14,150 nucleotides of DNA, taken from Sphingomonadales bacterium UBA1936 (GTDB taxonomy: Bacteria; Pseudomonadota; Alphaproteobacteria; Sphingomonadales; Sphingomonadaceae). Location: contig DDFE01000202.1 of NCBI GenBank assembly GCA_002336985.1, positions 1-14,150 on the forward strand. Direction: 5' to 3'. Both the position numbers and the translations under genes were made by a program. This document shows positions 1 to 5,423 of this stretch, piece after piece. Within the stretch, counting starts at the first letter, position 1. Each line of letters starts with the position of its first letter. Below the pieces are notes generated by a model. The model saw nothing but the letters and a program-made list of their open reading frames with translations, ran no database searches and was not told the DNA's origin.

Positions 1-1
1 C

Positions 2-787
2 TATCACGCGCGCCATTCGGTGAAGAGCTTCCGCGACGCCAAGAACAAGACGAACGCTATGGCGTGGATGTCGATCATTCCGTTCGGCGGGCTAGCGGCG
101 GCCGGTGCAATCACGGTCGCGCAGGTCGGCATGATCGGATCGCTCTATGCCAATACCCGCGAGATGGAACGGGAAGCGGACGCAGGTTCACTGCCGCTGC
201 TGGCAAAGGCCGGATACGATCCGCGCGCCGCATCGCGCATCTGGGGTCAGATCCTGGCCGAGGCGGATGCGACCGCCGCCGAACGCAAGCAGAAGCGGCG
301 CAAGGACGGCGGCATGTTCGCAACCCATCCGGCAAGCGCCGAGCGCCAGGCCGAATTGACCAAGCAGGCAGCAGCCTTGGCGAGTCCGACGGCCGTCGCG
401 GAAAATGCGGCGGAATATCGTGCGGCACTCGCGCCATGGTGGGCGGACCTCATCGACGACCAGGTGAAGCTCAACGATTTCGGGGCGACGGATCTGCTGC
501 TGGGCCAGCTGGCATCGGCGGGGTGGACCGGTGACCTGCTTTACGCACGGGGCGAACTGTACCGGGCACGGGGTGCGCCGGACGATTTCGCCAAGGCTGC
601 GGGTTTTTATCGCGATGCGGTCGCGAAGGGTGGAGCACCGGTCGAGGTCTATCGTGGGCTAGGCCTCGCGTTGTTACGCAGCGGCGACGCGAGCGGCGGC
701 CGGGAAGCGCTCAAGACCTATCTCGAACGGGCGCCGCAGGCGAAAGACAGGGCAATGATGGCAATGATGGCAGGGGTGAAGGCATGA
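2..787 (+). CDS. M48 family metallopeptidase with TPR-like C-terminal region (5' end outside window)
   Basis: The reading frame is open from the left edge, so this is the C-terminal 261 residues of a longer protein. The first visible residues, YHARHSV, are what normally follows the zinc motif HExxH in M48 peptidases, so the edge appears to cut the active-site helix. The third zinc ligand is probably the first Glu of EREAD, followed by the family-typical AGYDP segment and an HPASAERQ motif. Hydrophobic stretches before EREAD suggest membrane contact. The last ~100 residues (from about LNDFGATDLL) are helical, alanine-rich and TPR-like, as in BepA/YfgC-type periplasmic proteases and chaperones. 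The stop overlaps the next start by 4 bp (ATGA), implying translational coupling. A GTG at 20 is an internal codon, not the start. The family is seen in the sequence; the periplasmic quality-control role is inferred. Confidence 0.85.
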   Translation, partial: YHARHSVKSFRDAKNKTNAMAWMSIIPFGGLAAAGAITVAQVGMIGSLYANTREMEREADAGSLPLLAKAGYDPRAASRIWGQILAEADATAAERKQKRRKDGGMFATHPASAERQAELTKQAAALASPTAVAENAAEYRAALAPWWADLIDDQVKLNDFGATDLLLGQLASAGWTGDLLYARGELYRARGAPDDFAKAAGFYRDAVAKGGAPVEVYRGLGLALLRSGDASGGREALKTYLERAPQAKDRAMMAMMAGVKA

Positions 788-1371
788 GGTGGATCGTTTT
801 CGCGGCGGTACTCGGCCTATCTGCGTCCCCAGCGACTGCCGGGTACAAACTCATGCCGACCGGCACGAAGCAGCCCGTGGGCAAGCTGGGCCTCAGCGTC
901 GTTCCGCCCAACGACTGGAACCGTCTTGGCGCCAAGATCGGACGCAATGCCGAAAGCTGGACGCTAGACGGACTGTCGCTCAACGACCTGAGCTTTTACG
1001 CGGGCATCGAAGACGGCCGCACGCTGTTCCGAGAGGTCGACAAGAAGAACCGGCCTTTGCCGAAATTCTCGTCGAAGATGCTTCTCCCCGACATCGTCCA
1101 GATGTTCGAGGGCAGCTACCGGATCGCGTCCGGCACTTCGCTGTTCTCGATCGGAAACGTGGAGCCCGCGACCTTCGCCGGACAGCCGGGCGTCCGTTTC
1201 TCCTACAGCTTCGTCCAGCAGGACGAGGAAGTTAAGCGGAACGGCGAAGCGACCGGGGCGATCATCAACGGTAAGCTCTACCTGATCACGTACGAAGCCC
1301 CGGCCATCTATTACTTCGACCGCGATATCGCCGCTTATCGCAAGCTCGTCGAAACCGCGCAGATCGGCTGA
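784..1371 (+). CDS. Small secreted protein of unknown function, coupled to the M48 peptidase
   Basis: A 195-residue protein I do not recognise by name. The N-terminus is a typical Sec signal peptide (MRWIVF, a hydrophobic core, then SPATA with likely cleavage before Gly20). There is no lipobox cysteine, so it is probably soluble in the periplasm. The mature part begins GYKLMPTG and alternates short beta-like stretches, ending in FYAGIEDGR, GVRFSYSFVQ and GKLYLITYEAP segments followed by a C-terminal helix. That pattern resembles the PsbP/DcrB-like fold, but this is only an impression. The ATG lies inside the stop of the M48 gene (ATGA overlap), so the two are co-translated and may act together at the envelope. 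No terminator is visible after it; the opposite-strand gene converges 3 bp downstream. Confidence 0.8.
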   Translation: MRWIVFAAVLGLSASPATAGYKLMPTGTKQPVGKLGLSVVPPNDWNRLGAKIGRNAESWTLDGLSLNDLSFYAGIEDGRTLFREVDKKNRPLPKFSSKMLLPDIVQMFEGSYRIASGTSLFSIGNVEPATFAGQPGVRFSYSFVQQDEEVKRNGEATGAIINGKLYLITYEAPAIYYFDRDIAAYRKLVETAQIG

Positions 1372-1374
1372 CGT

Positions 1375-1512
1375 TTAGCCTTTCGGATCGTTCACCGGCG
1401 CCGGTTCATCGACATCGTCGGGCATAGGCGGCAGTTCGCTGGGCGGTGTCGTCGGTTGCGGGGGGCTGTCGACGGGACCGTAATCGGGTTCGGGGGTGGG
1501 CACGGTTGCCAT
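1375..1512 (-). CDS. 45-residue proline- and acid-rich small protein
   Basis: A short gene on the minus strand. It begins MATVPTPEPDYGPVD and ends EPAPVNDPKG before TAA. A near-perfect Shine-Dalgarno AAGGAG (1520-1525) lies 7 nt upstream of the ATG, which is the main reason to call it. About a third of the residues are proline and nearly a fifth are Asp or Glu, with only one Lys and no Arg or Cys, so it is very acidic, with no signal peptide or membrane segment, and probably disordered. It converges with the upstream secreted-protein gene (3 bp apart) and diverges from tRNA-Leu. No function can be assigned. The strong RBS argues that it is translated; conservation of the reading frame in related genomes would settle it. 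Confidence 0.6.
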   Translation of the reverse strand: MATVPTPEPDYGPVDSPPQPTTPPSELPPMPDDVDEPAPVNDPKG

Positions 1513-1561
1513 GGTGTCTCTCCTTCGCGAACTGAACGCCCCGAAACCCGCTTTCGCTCCC

Positions 1562-1590
1562 TTGCCCTACGGCACAACCCTCATTATGGA
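1562..1590 (+). promoter_or_regulatory. Possible promoter for tRNA-Leu
   Basis: TTGCCC (1562-1567) could be a -35 box, followed about 16 bp later by TTATGG (1584-1589) as a weak -10. A start near 1597 would give a short leader before the mature tRNA 5' end at 1615. The -35 is good but the -10 is poor, so this is a tentative call based on position. Confidence 0.3.
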
Positions 1591-1614
1591 CCCGCGCCTT
1601 GTCGGCGCTTGTAT

Positions 1615-1699
1615 GCGGGCGTGGCGAAACTGGTAGACGCGCCAGATTTAGGTTCTGGTATCGAGAGATGTGGGGGTTCGAGTCCCTTCGCCCGCACCA
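1615..1699 (+). tRNA. tRNA-Leu, anticodon UAG
   Basis: An 85-nt class II tRNA. The acceptor GCGGGCG (1615-1621) pairs with CGCCCGC (1689-1695), followed by discriminator A and an encoded CCA (1697-1699). The anticodon arm is CCAGA-TTTAGGT-TCTGG, which places TAG at positions 34-36; it reads CUN leucine codons. The T arm contains GGTTCGAGTCC and there is a long variable arm, as expected for leucine. The gene stands alone between a divergent small gene and tig. Confidence 0.97.
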
Positions 1700-1746
1700 G
1701 TTGCCAAGACTCGGTGGCGTCCGGCGGACGCCTCCGGCTTGGCAAC
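1700..1746 (+). repeat. Strong hairpin immediately after tRNA-Leu CCA
   Basis: GTTGCCAAG (1700-1708) pairs with CTTGGCAAC (1738-1746). Inside, TCGG pairs with CCGG (one T-G wobble), and then GGCGTCC (1716-1722) pairs with GGACGCC (1726-1732) around a GGC loop. The structure starts at the base after the tRNA CCA. It could act as a 3' processing or termination signal, but no T-run follows; a GC-rich stretch (CGAGCGAAGCGAAG) does. It may also be a dispersed palindromic repeat. Confidence 0.6.
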
Positions 1747-1799
1747 TCCCGAGCGAAGCGAAGGGGGCGCCCTTAGAACAGAGAGATTGTAGAAGACCG

Positions 1800-3350
1800 A
1801 TGAACATTGCCGAGACGCTGAACGAAGGCCTGAAGCGCGCCTTCACGCTGACCATCCCCGCCAAGGACATCGAGGCGATGGTCGATGCAGAGGTCAAGAA
1901 GGTTGCGCCGCAAGTGCGCATGCCCGGCTTCCGCCCCGGCAAGGTTCCGGCAAACCTGATCCGCAAGATGCACGGCGAGGCGATCCAGGCCGACGCGCTC
2001 AACACGGCGATCCAGAACGGCGTTTCGAAGCTGGTCAGCGACAAGGGCTTCCGCCCCGCGATGCAGCCGTCGGTCGAACTCGGCGAAGATTACGCGCACG
2101 GCAAGGATGCCGAGGTGAAGGTCGCGCTGGAAATCCTGCCCGACGTGCCCGCGCCCAAGATCGACGGCATCAAGCTCGAGCGCCTGACGGTCGAGGCCGA
2201 TGATGCGACGATCGACGCCGAAGTCGGCAAGCTCGTTTCCCAGCAAAAAGCATTCGAAGACGCCGATGCGAAGCATAAGGCCGCGACCGGCGACCTCGTG
2301 GTGATGGATTACCTCGGCAAGGTCGACGGCGAGCCATTCGACGGTGGCAAGGGCGAAGACATGTCGATCGAGATCGGCAGCGGTCGCCTGATCCCCGGCT
2401 TCGAGGACCAGCTGGTCGGCGTGAAGGCCGGCGACGAGAAGACGATCAAGGTAACCTTCCCCGAGGAATATCAGGCGGCCTATCTCGCCGGGAAGCCCGC
2501 GACATTCGACCTGGTCATCAAGAAGGTCCAGACGGCAAAGACCGCGTCGGCAGACGATGATTTCGCCAAGTCGCTCGGCCTCGAAAGCCTCGAGAAGCTG
2601 CGCGAACTGTTCAAGGGACAGATCGAGCAGGAACTGAACGGCCTGACCCGCACGCACATGAAGCGCACGCTGCTCGACCAGCTTGCCTCATCTCACGACT
2701 TCCCGGTGCCGCCGTCGATGGTCGACGCCGAGTTCGACCAGATCTGGCGCCAGCTGGAGCATGAAGCCGGTCACGAGCCCGATCCGGCGGCTGCCCGCAA
2801 GGAAATGGAAGCCGAGCGCGACGATTACCGCCGCATCGCCGAGCGTCGCGTGCGCCTGGGTCTGCTGCTTTCCGAAATCGGTCAGGGCAATGGCATCGAG
2901 ATCAGCCAGGCGGAGATGAACCGCCTCGTCCAGCAGGCGGCGATGCAGTACGATCCCAAGGATCGCGAACGCTTCGTCCAGTACCTTCAGAACGAGCCGA
3001 TGGCCGCCGCCCAGCTGCGCGCCCCGCTTTACGAGGACAAGGTCGTCGACTTCCTGTTCTCGAAGGCCGACATCACCGACCGCGCGACCACGCGTGCCGA
3101 CCTCGAATCGCAGATCGAGGCGGAGGAAGGGCATGTCCATGGTCCGGGCTGCGGCCATGACCATTCGCACGACGAAAAGCCCAAGGCCAAGAAGGCCGCG
3201 GCACCGAAGAAGGCAAAAGCTGAAGAGCCCGTAGCAGAAGCCGCTGCGCCCAAGCCTGCCGCCAAGGCAAAGAAGGCTGCCGAGCCGAAGGCTGAAGCGG
3301 CTCCGGCCGAAAAGCCGGCCAAGAAGGCACCGGCCAAGAAGAAGGCGTAA
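1800..3350 (+). CDS. tig: Trigger factor, ribosome-associated chaperone and peptidyl-prolyl isomerase
   Basis: A 516-residue trigger factor that binds nascent chains at the ribosome exit tunnel. The ribosome-binding signature GFRPGKVP is at about residues 43-50. The FKBP-like isomerase domain spans about 163-243 (GDLVVMDYLGKVDG, then IGSGRLIPGFEDQLVG). The helical substrate-cradling C-domain runs to about 440. A longer frame reaches back to a TTG at 1599, but it would translate the tRNA gene, so ATG 1800 is used. The tail is unusual: residues 445-457 form a His/Cys cluster (HVHGPGCGHDHSH), followed by 57 residues made mostly of Lys, Ala, Pro and Glu. This makes the protein longer than E. coli Tig (432 residues). 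The tail might bind metal or nucleic acid; that is inference. A hairpin terminator follows. Confidence 0.96.
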   Translation: MNIAETLNEGLKRAFTLTIPAKDIEAMVDAEVKKVAPQVRMPGFRPGKVPANLIRKMHGEAIQADALNTAIQNGVSKLVSDKGFRPAMQPSVELGEDYAHGKDAEVKVALEILPDVPAPKIDGIKLERLTVEADDATIDAEVGKLVSQQKAFEDADAKHKAATGDLVVMDYLGKVDGEPFDGGKGEDMSIEIGSGRLIPGFEDQLVGVKAGDEKTIKVTFPEEYQAAYLAGKPATFDLVIKKVQTAKTASADDDFAKSLGLESLEKLRELFKGQIEQELNGLTRTHMKRTLLDQLASSHDFPVPPSMVDAEFDQIWRQLEHEAGHEPDPAAARKEMEAERDDYRRIAERRVRLGLLLSEIGQGNGIEISQAEMNRLVQQAAMQYDPKDRERFVQYLQNEPMAAAQLRAPLYEDKVVDFLFSKADITDRATTRADLESQIEAEEGHVHGPGCGHDHSHDEKPKAKKAAAPKKAKAEEPVAEAAAPKPAAKAKKAAEPKAEAAPAEKPAKKAPAKKKA

Positions 3351-3361
3351 GCCTGATTTTC

Positions 3362-3400
3362 TGCCCCGCCATTTCCCGCTTTTGCGGAAATGACGGGGCA
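3362..3400 (+). terminator. Hairpin terminator after tig
   Basis: TGCCCCG (3362-3368) pairs with CGGGGCA (3394-3400), and after one C/A mismatch CATTTCC (3370-3376) pairs with GGAAATG (3386-3392). The loop contains TTTT. The downstream tail is only TTAA, and a TTTT run precedes the stem, so it may work in either direction or only partially. Confidence 0.65.
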
Positions 3401-3428
3401 TTAACCTCGTTTGCGGTATGAGGCCCCG

Positions 3429-4358
3429 ATGACCCACCGCATTGCCGTCTTGCTTCCCTGCTATAACGAGGAAGCCGCGATTCCGCAGACCATCGCGGAT
3501 TTCCGTGCTGCGCTGCCGGCGGCGACGATCTACGTCTATGACAACAACTCGAGCGATCGCACGCGTGAGGTTGCTGCCGCGGCTGGCGCGGTCGTTCGTA
3601 CCGAGCGCATGCAGGGCAAGGGCAATGTCGTCCGGCGGATGTTCGCCGACATCGATGCCGACATTTACGTGATGGCCGACGGCGACGCGACCTATGAGGC
3701 GGCCGCGGCGCCCGCGCTGGTCGCGCGACTGATCGACGAACAACTCGACATGGTCGTCGGCGCGCGCAAGTCGGAAGTCGACGAGGCGTACCGGCGCGGA
3801 CACCGGCTGGGCAATGCGATGCTCACCGGCATGCTTGCCCAGGTGTTCGGGCGGACGTTCACCGACATCCTGTCGGGTTACCGCGTGTTTTCGCGCCGGT
3901 TCGTGAAAAGCTTCCCGGTCCTGTCGGCAGGATTCGAGATCGAGACCGAGATCAGCGTCCACGCGCTCGAACTCAAGATGCCGACGGCCGAGATCGTGAC
4001 AGCCTATGCGGCTCGTCCCGAAGGTTCGGTGTCGAAGCTCAGCACCTATTCCGATGGCTGGCGCATCCTGCGCACCATCGCAATGCTGGCGCGGTTCGAG
4101 CGGCCGCTGGCCTTTTTCGGATTCATCGGACTGGTTTTCGCGTTGATGGCAGTCATCCTCGCCGTGCCGTTGGTCGTGACCTATGTGCAGACCAACACTG
4201 TCCCTCGCTTCCCGACTGCGATCCTTGCGACGGGTCTTATGATCGTCGCTTTCCTCAATTTTTTTGCAGGGCTGATCCTCGACACGGTGGTTCGCGGCCG
4301 GCGGGAAGTGCGCCGTCTGGCCTATCTTCAGCACCGGGCGCCGGAATCAGTTTCTTAG
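3429..4358 (+). CDS. Family 2 glycosyltransferase, membrane-anchored, DPM1-like
   Basis: A 309-residue GT-A fold enzyme that transfers a sugar from a nucleotide sugar, probably to a lipid carrier or envelope glycan at the inner membrane face. Seen: IAVLLPCYNEE (residues 5-15), YDNNSSDRT (37-45), QGKG (62-65), the metal-binding DxD as DGD (84-86), and the acceptor-side DILSGYRVFSRRF (146-158). Two C-terminal transmembrane helices lie at about 227-253 and 261-288, then a basic tail. ATG 3429 is preferred because GAGG (3420-3423) sits 5 nt upstream; an in-frame TTG at 3411 would add six residues. The stop codon TAG lies inside the terminal repeat of the palindromic element that follows. Acceptor and sugar cannot be read from sequence. 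Its position between tig and clpP is unusual. Confidence 0.88.
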   Translation: MTHRIAVLLPCYNEEAAIPQTIADFRAALPAATIYVYDNNSSDRTREVAAAAGAVVRTERMQGKGNVVRRMFADIDADIYVMADGDATYEAAAAPALVARLIDEQLDMVVGARKSEVDEAYRRGHRLGNAMLTGMLAQVFGRTFTDILSGYRVFSRRFVKSFPVLSAGFEIETEISVHALELKMPTAEIVTAYAARPEGSVSKLSTYSDGWRILRTIAMLARFERPLAFFGFIGLVFALMAVILAVPLVVTYVQTNTVPRFPTAILATGLMIVAFLNFFAGLILDTVVRGRREVRRLAYLQHRAPESVS

Positions 4359-4377
4359 GGTCCAGACCCCCAGTTAA
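4355..4377 (+). repeat. Left terminal inverted repeat of the palindromic element
   Basis: A 23-bp repeat starting TTAGGGTCC and ending CAGTTAA; it is the exact reverse complement of 4604-4626. It contains the glycosyltransferase stop codon (TAG, 4356-4358). Confidence 0.9.
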
Positions 4378-4603
4378 CGAGGTCGAGATGGAGACGAAAA
4401 TCGGTGCTGGAAGGGAGGGCGCGCCGCCGGATACCGGGAGTATCAGGCAAGCGCCCGACCGTGGCAGCGCCGATTTTCGTCCCACCGCTTCGCGGCATGA
4501 TTGTCCGGGCGCTGTGGGGCGTCAAAACGCTTGAACGGGGAAAAGCCCCGTTCTGCGCGCTTTTCCTGCCACAGCATCCCGGACAATCATGTCTCGATCC
4601 TCA

Positions 4604-4626
4604 TTAACTGGGGGTCTGGACCCTAA
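4604..4626 (-). repeat. Right terminal inverted repeat of the palindromic element
   Basis: A 23-bp repeat starting TTAACTG and ending GGACCCTAA, an exact inverse match to the left end. The possible clpP promoter begins 6 bp beyond it. Confidence 0.9.
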
Positions 4627-4632
4627 TCCCCA

Positions 4633-4662
4633 CTTGAACCGGGACGATGGACCGCCGATGTT
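4633..4662 (+). promoter_or_regulatory. Possible heat-shock (RpoH-type) promoter of clpP, with overlapping inverted repeat
   Basis: CTTGAA (4633-4638) matches the RpoH -35, and CCGATGT (4655-4661) after 16 bp resembles the CCCATNT -10. clpP is a known heat-shock gene, which supports the call. An inverted repeat CGATGGAC (4645-4652) / GTCCATCG (4663-4670) straddles the -10 and could be an operator or a 5'-UTR hairpin. No promoter mapping is available. Confidence 0.5.
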
Positions 4663-4698
4663 GTCCATCGCAAAAGGCTACCAGGACAGAACTCTCCC

Positions 4699-5328
4699 AT
4701 GAGCACCCCCGATCACGCCGACATTATTGGCGGCCTCGTTCCCATCGTTATCGAGCAGTCGACGCGCGGCGAGCGCAGTTTCGACATTTATTCGCGCCTG
4801 CTTCGCGAACGCATCATCTTCGTGACGGGTGGTGTCGAGGACCATATGGCCTCCGTCATCACCGCGCAGTTGCTGTTCCTTGAATCGGAAAATCCGAAGA
4901 AGGACATCTACATGTACATCAATTCGCCGGGCGGCGTCGTGACCGCGGGTCTCGCGATCCACGATACGATGAACTACATCCGTCCGGACGTCGGCACGGT
5001 CTGCATCGGCCAGGCGGCATCGATGGGTTCGTTCCTGCTTTCGGCGGGTGCGCCGGGCAAGCGCGTGGCGTTGACCAACAGCCGGATCATGATCCACCAG
5101 CCGTCGGGCGGGGCGCAGGGCATGGCCTCGGACATCGAGATCCAGGCCAAGGAAATCCTGCGGATGCGCCACCGGCTCAACACGCTCTATGCCAAGTACA
5201 CCGGCAAGACGGTGGAAGAGATCGAGCGCGCGATGGATCGCGACAACTTCCTCGAAGCCGACGAAGCCAAGGCGTTCGGCCTGGTCGACGACGTGATGGA
5301 CAAGCGTCCGGTCGCCACCGAAGAGTGA
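4699..5328 (+). CDS. clpP: ATP-dependent Clp protease proteolytic subunit
   Basis: A 209-residue serine protease that assembles as a double heptameric ring and degrades unfolded substrates fed by ClpX or ClpA in the cytoplasm. The catalytic triad is visible: Ser108 in GQAASMGS, His133 in MIHQP and Asp182 in DRDNF. The oxyanion/substrate strand SPGG is at 76-79. Length and order match the family across its full extent, including the short N-terminal propeptide-like region ending before the VPIVIEQ segment. The ATG is followed by a normal clpP start; the ribosome site (AGGACAG near 4683) is weak and distant. clpX follows after 95 bp on the same strand, the standard pairing. A heat-shock promoter candidate lies about 40-65 bp upstream. 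Confidence 0.97.
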   Translation: MSTPDHADIIGGLVPIVIEQSTRGERSFDIYSRLLRERIIFVTGGVEDHMASVITAQLLFLESENPKKDIYMYINSPGGVVTAGLAIHDTMNYIRPDVGTVCIGQAASMGSFLLSAGAPGKRVALTNSRIMIHQPSGGAQGMASDIEIQAKEILRMRHRLNTLYAKYTGKTVEEIERAMDRDNFLEADEAKAFGLVDDVMDKRPVATEE

Positions 5329-5387
5329 GCAACCGGTAACCGATATTGAGCATTGCCCGTTAGATTCTTCGCGGTAACATGTGTGAC

Positions 5388-5407
5388 ACCGGCGAGACAC
5401 CGCCGGT
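5388..5407 (+). other. Hairpin in the clpP-clpX gap
   Basis: ACCGGCG (5388-5394) pairs with CGCCGGT (5401-5407) around a 6-nt loop (AGACAC), 16 nt before the clpX ATG. There is no T-run, so it is not a clear terminator. It may tune clpX translation or stabilise the 3' end of clpP mRNA. The rest of this gap shows no recognisable signal. Confidence 0.4.
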
Positions 5408-5423
5408 CCTGGGATTGATTAGA

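Larger units (their letters stand above)
4355..4626. mobile_element. 272-bp non-coding palindromic element with TA-flanked terminal repeats (MITE-like)
   Basis: This fills most of the 340-bp gap between the glycosyltransferase and clpP. The ends are perfect 23-bp inverted repeats, and pairing continues inward (GAGG with CCTC, TCGAGA with TCTCGA) to give a closing stem of about 34 bp. Three hairpins branch from it. Arm A (4393-4481) starts with a 17-bp stem with one G-T pair and continues with GGGCGC/GCGCCC and GATAC/GTATC. A small arm CCGC-TTC-GCGG spans 4485-4495. Arm B (4497-4590) starts with a 13-bp perfect stem, then GCTGTGG/CCACAGC, and ends in GAACGGGG/CCCCGTTC around AAAAG. TA dinucleotides at 4356-4357 and 4624-4625 look like a target duplication, as for IS630/Tc1-mariner-type elements. 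No transposase or convincing ORF lies inside. Non-autonomous mobility is inferred; a structured RNA or double-sided terminator is the alternative. Confidence 0.7.

Noticed and set aside
1599..1799. 67-codon N-terminal extension of trigger factor from a TTG
   Set aside because: It would translate the tRNA itself (GRGETGRRARF, GFESLRPH are typical tRNA-derived artefacts); ATG 1800 gives the normal Tig N-terminus.
1406..2044. Minus-strand reading frame of 212 codons across tRNA-Leu and the start of tig
   Set aside because: It contains the GRRDSNPH and RLPVSPRPH strings that arise from translating the reverse strand of a tRNA-Leu gene, and overlaps a real gene.
2688..4334. 548-codon open frame on the minus strand opposite tig and the glycosyltransferase
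   Set aside because: Antisense shadow of two well-supported genes in GC-rich DNA; Arg/His/Leu-rich with no recognisable domain.
4404..4607. 67-codon frame inside the palindromic element
   Set aside because: No ribosome site, no recognisable protein features, and its sequence is explained by the hairpin arms.
4355..4626. CRISPR array or phage attachment site as explanation for the repeats
   Set aside because: The repeats are inverted, not regularly spaced direct repeats, and no integrase or cas gene is present.
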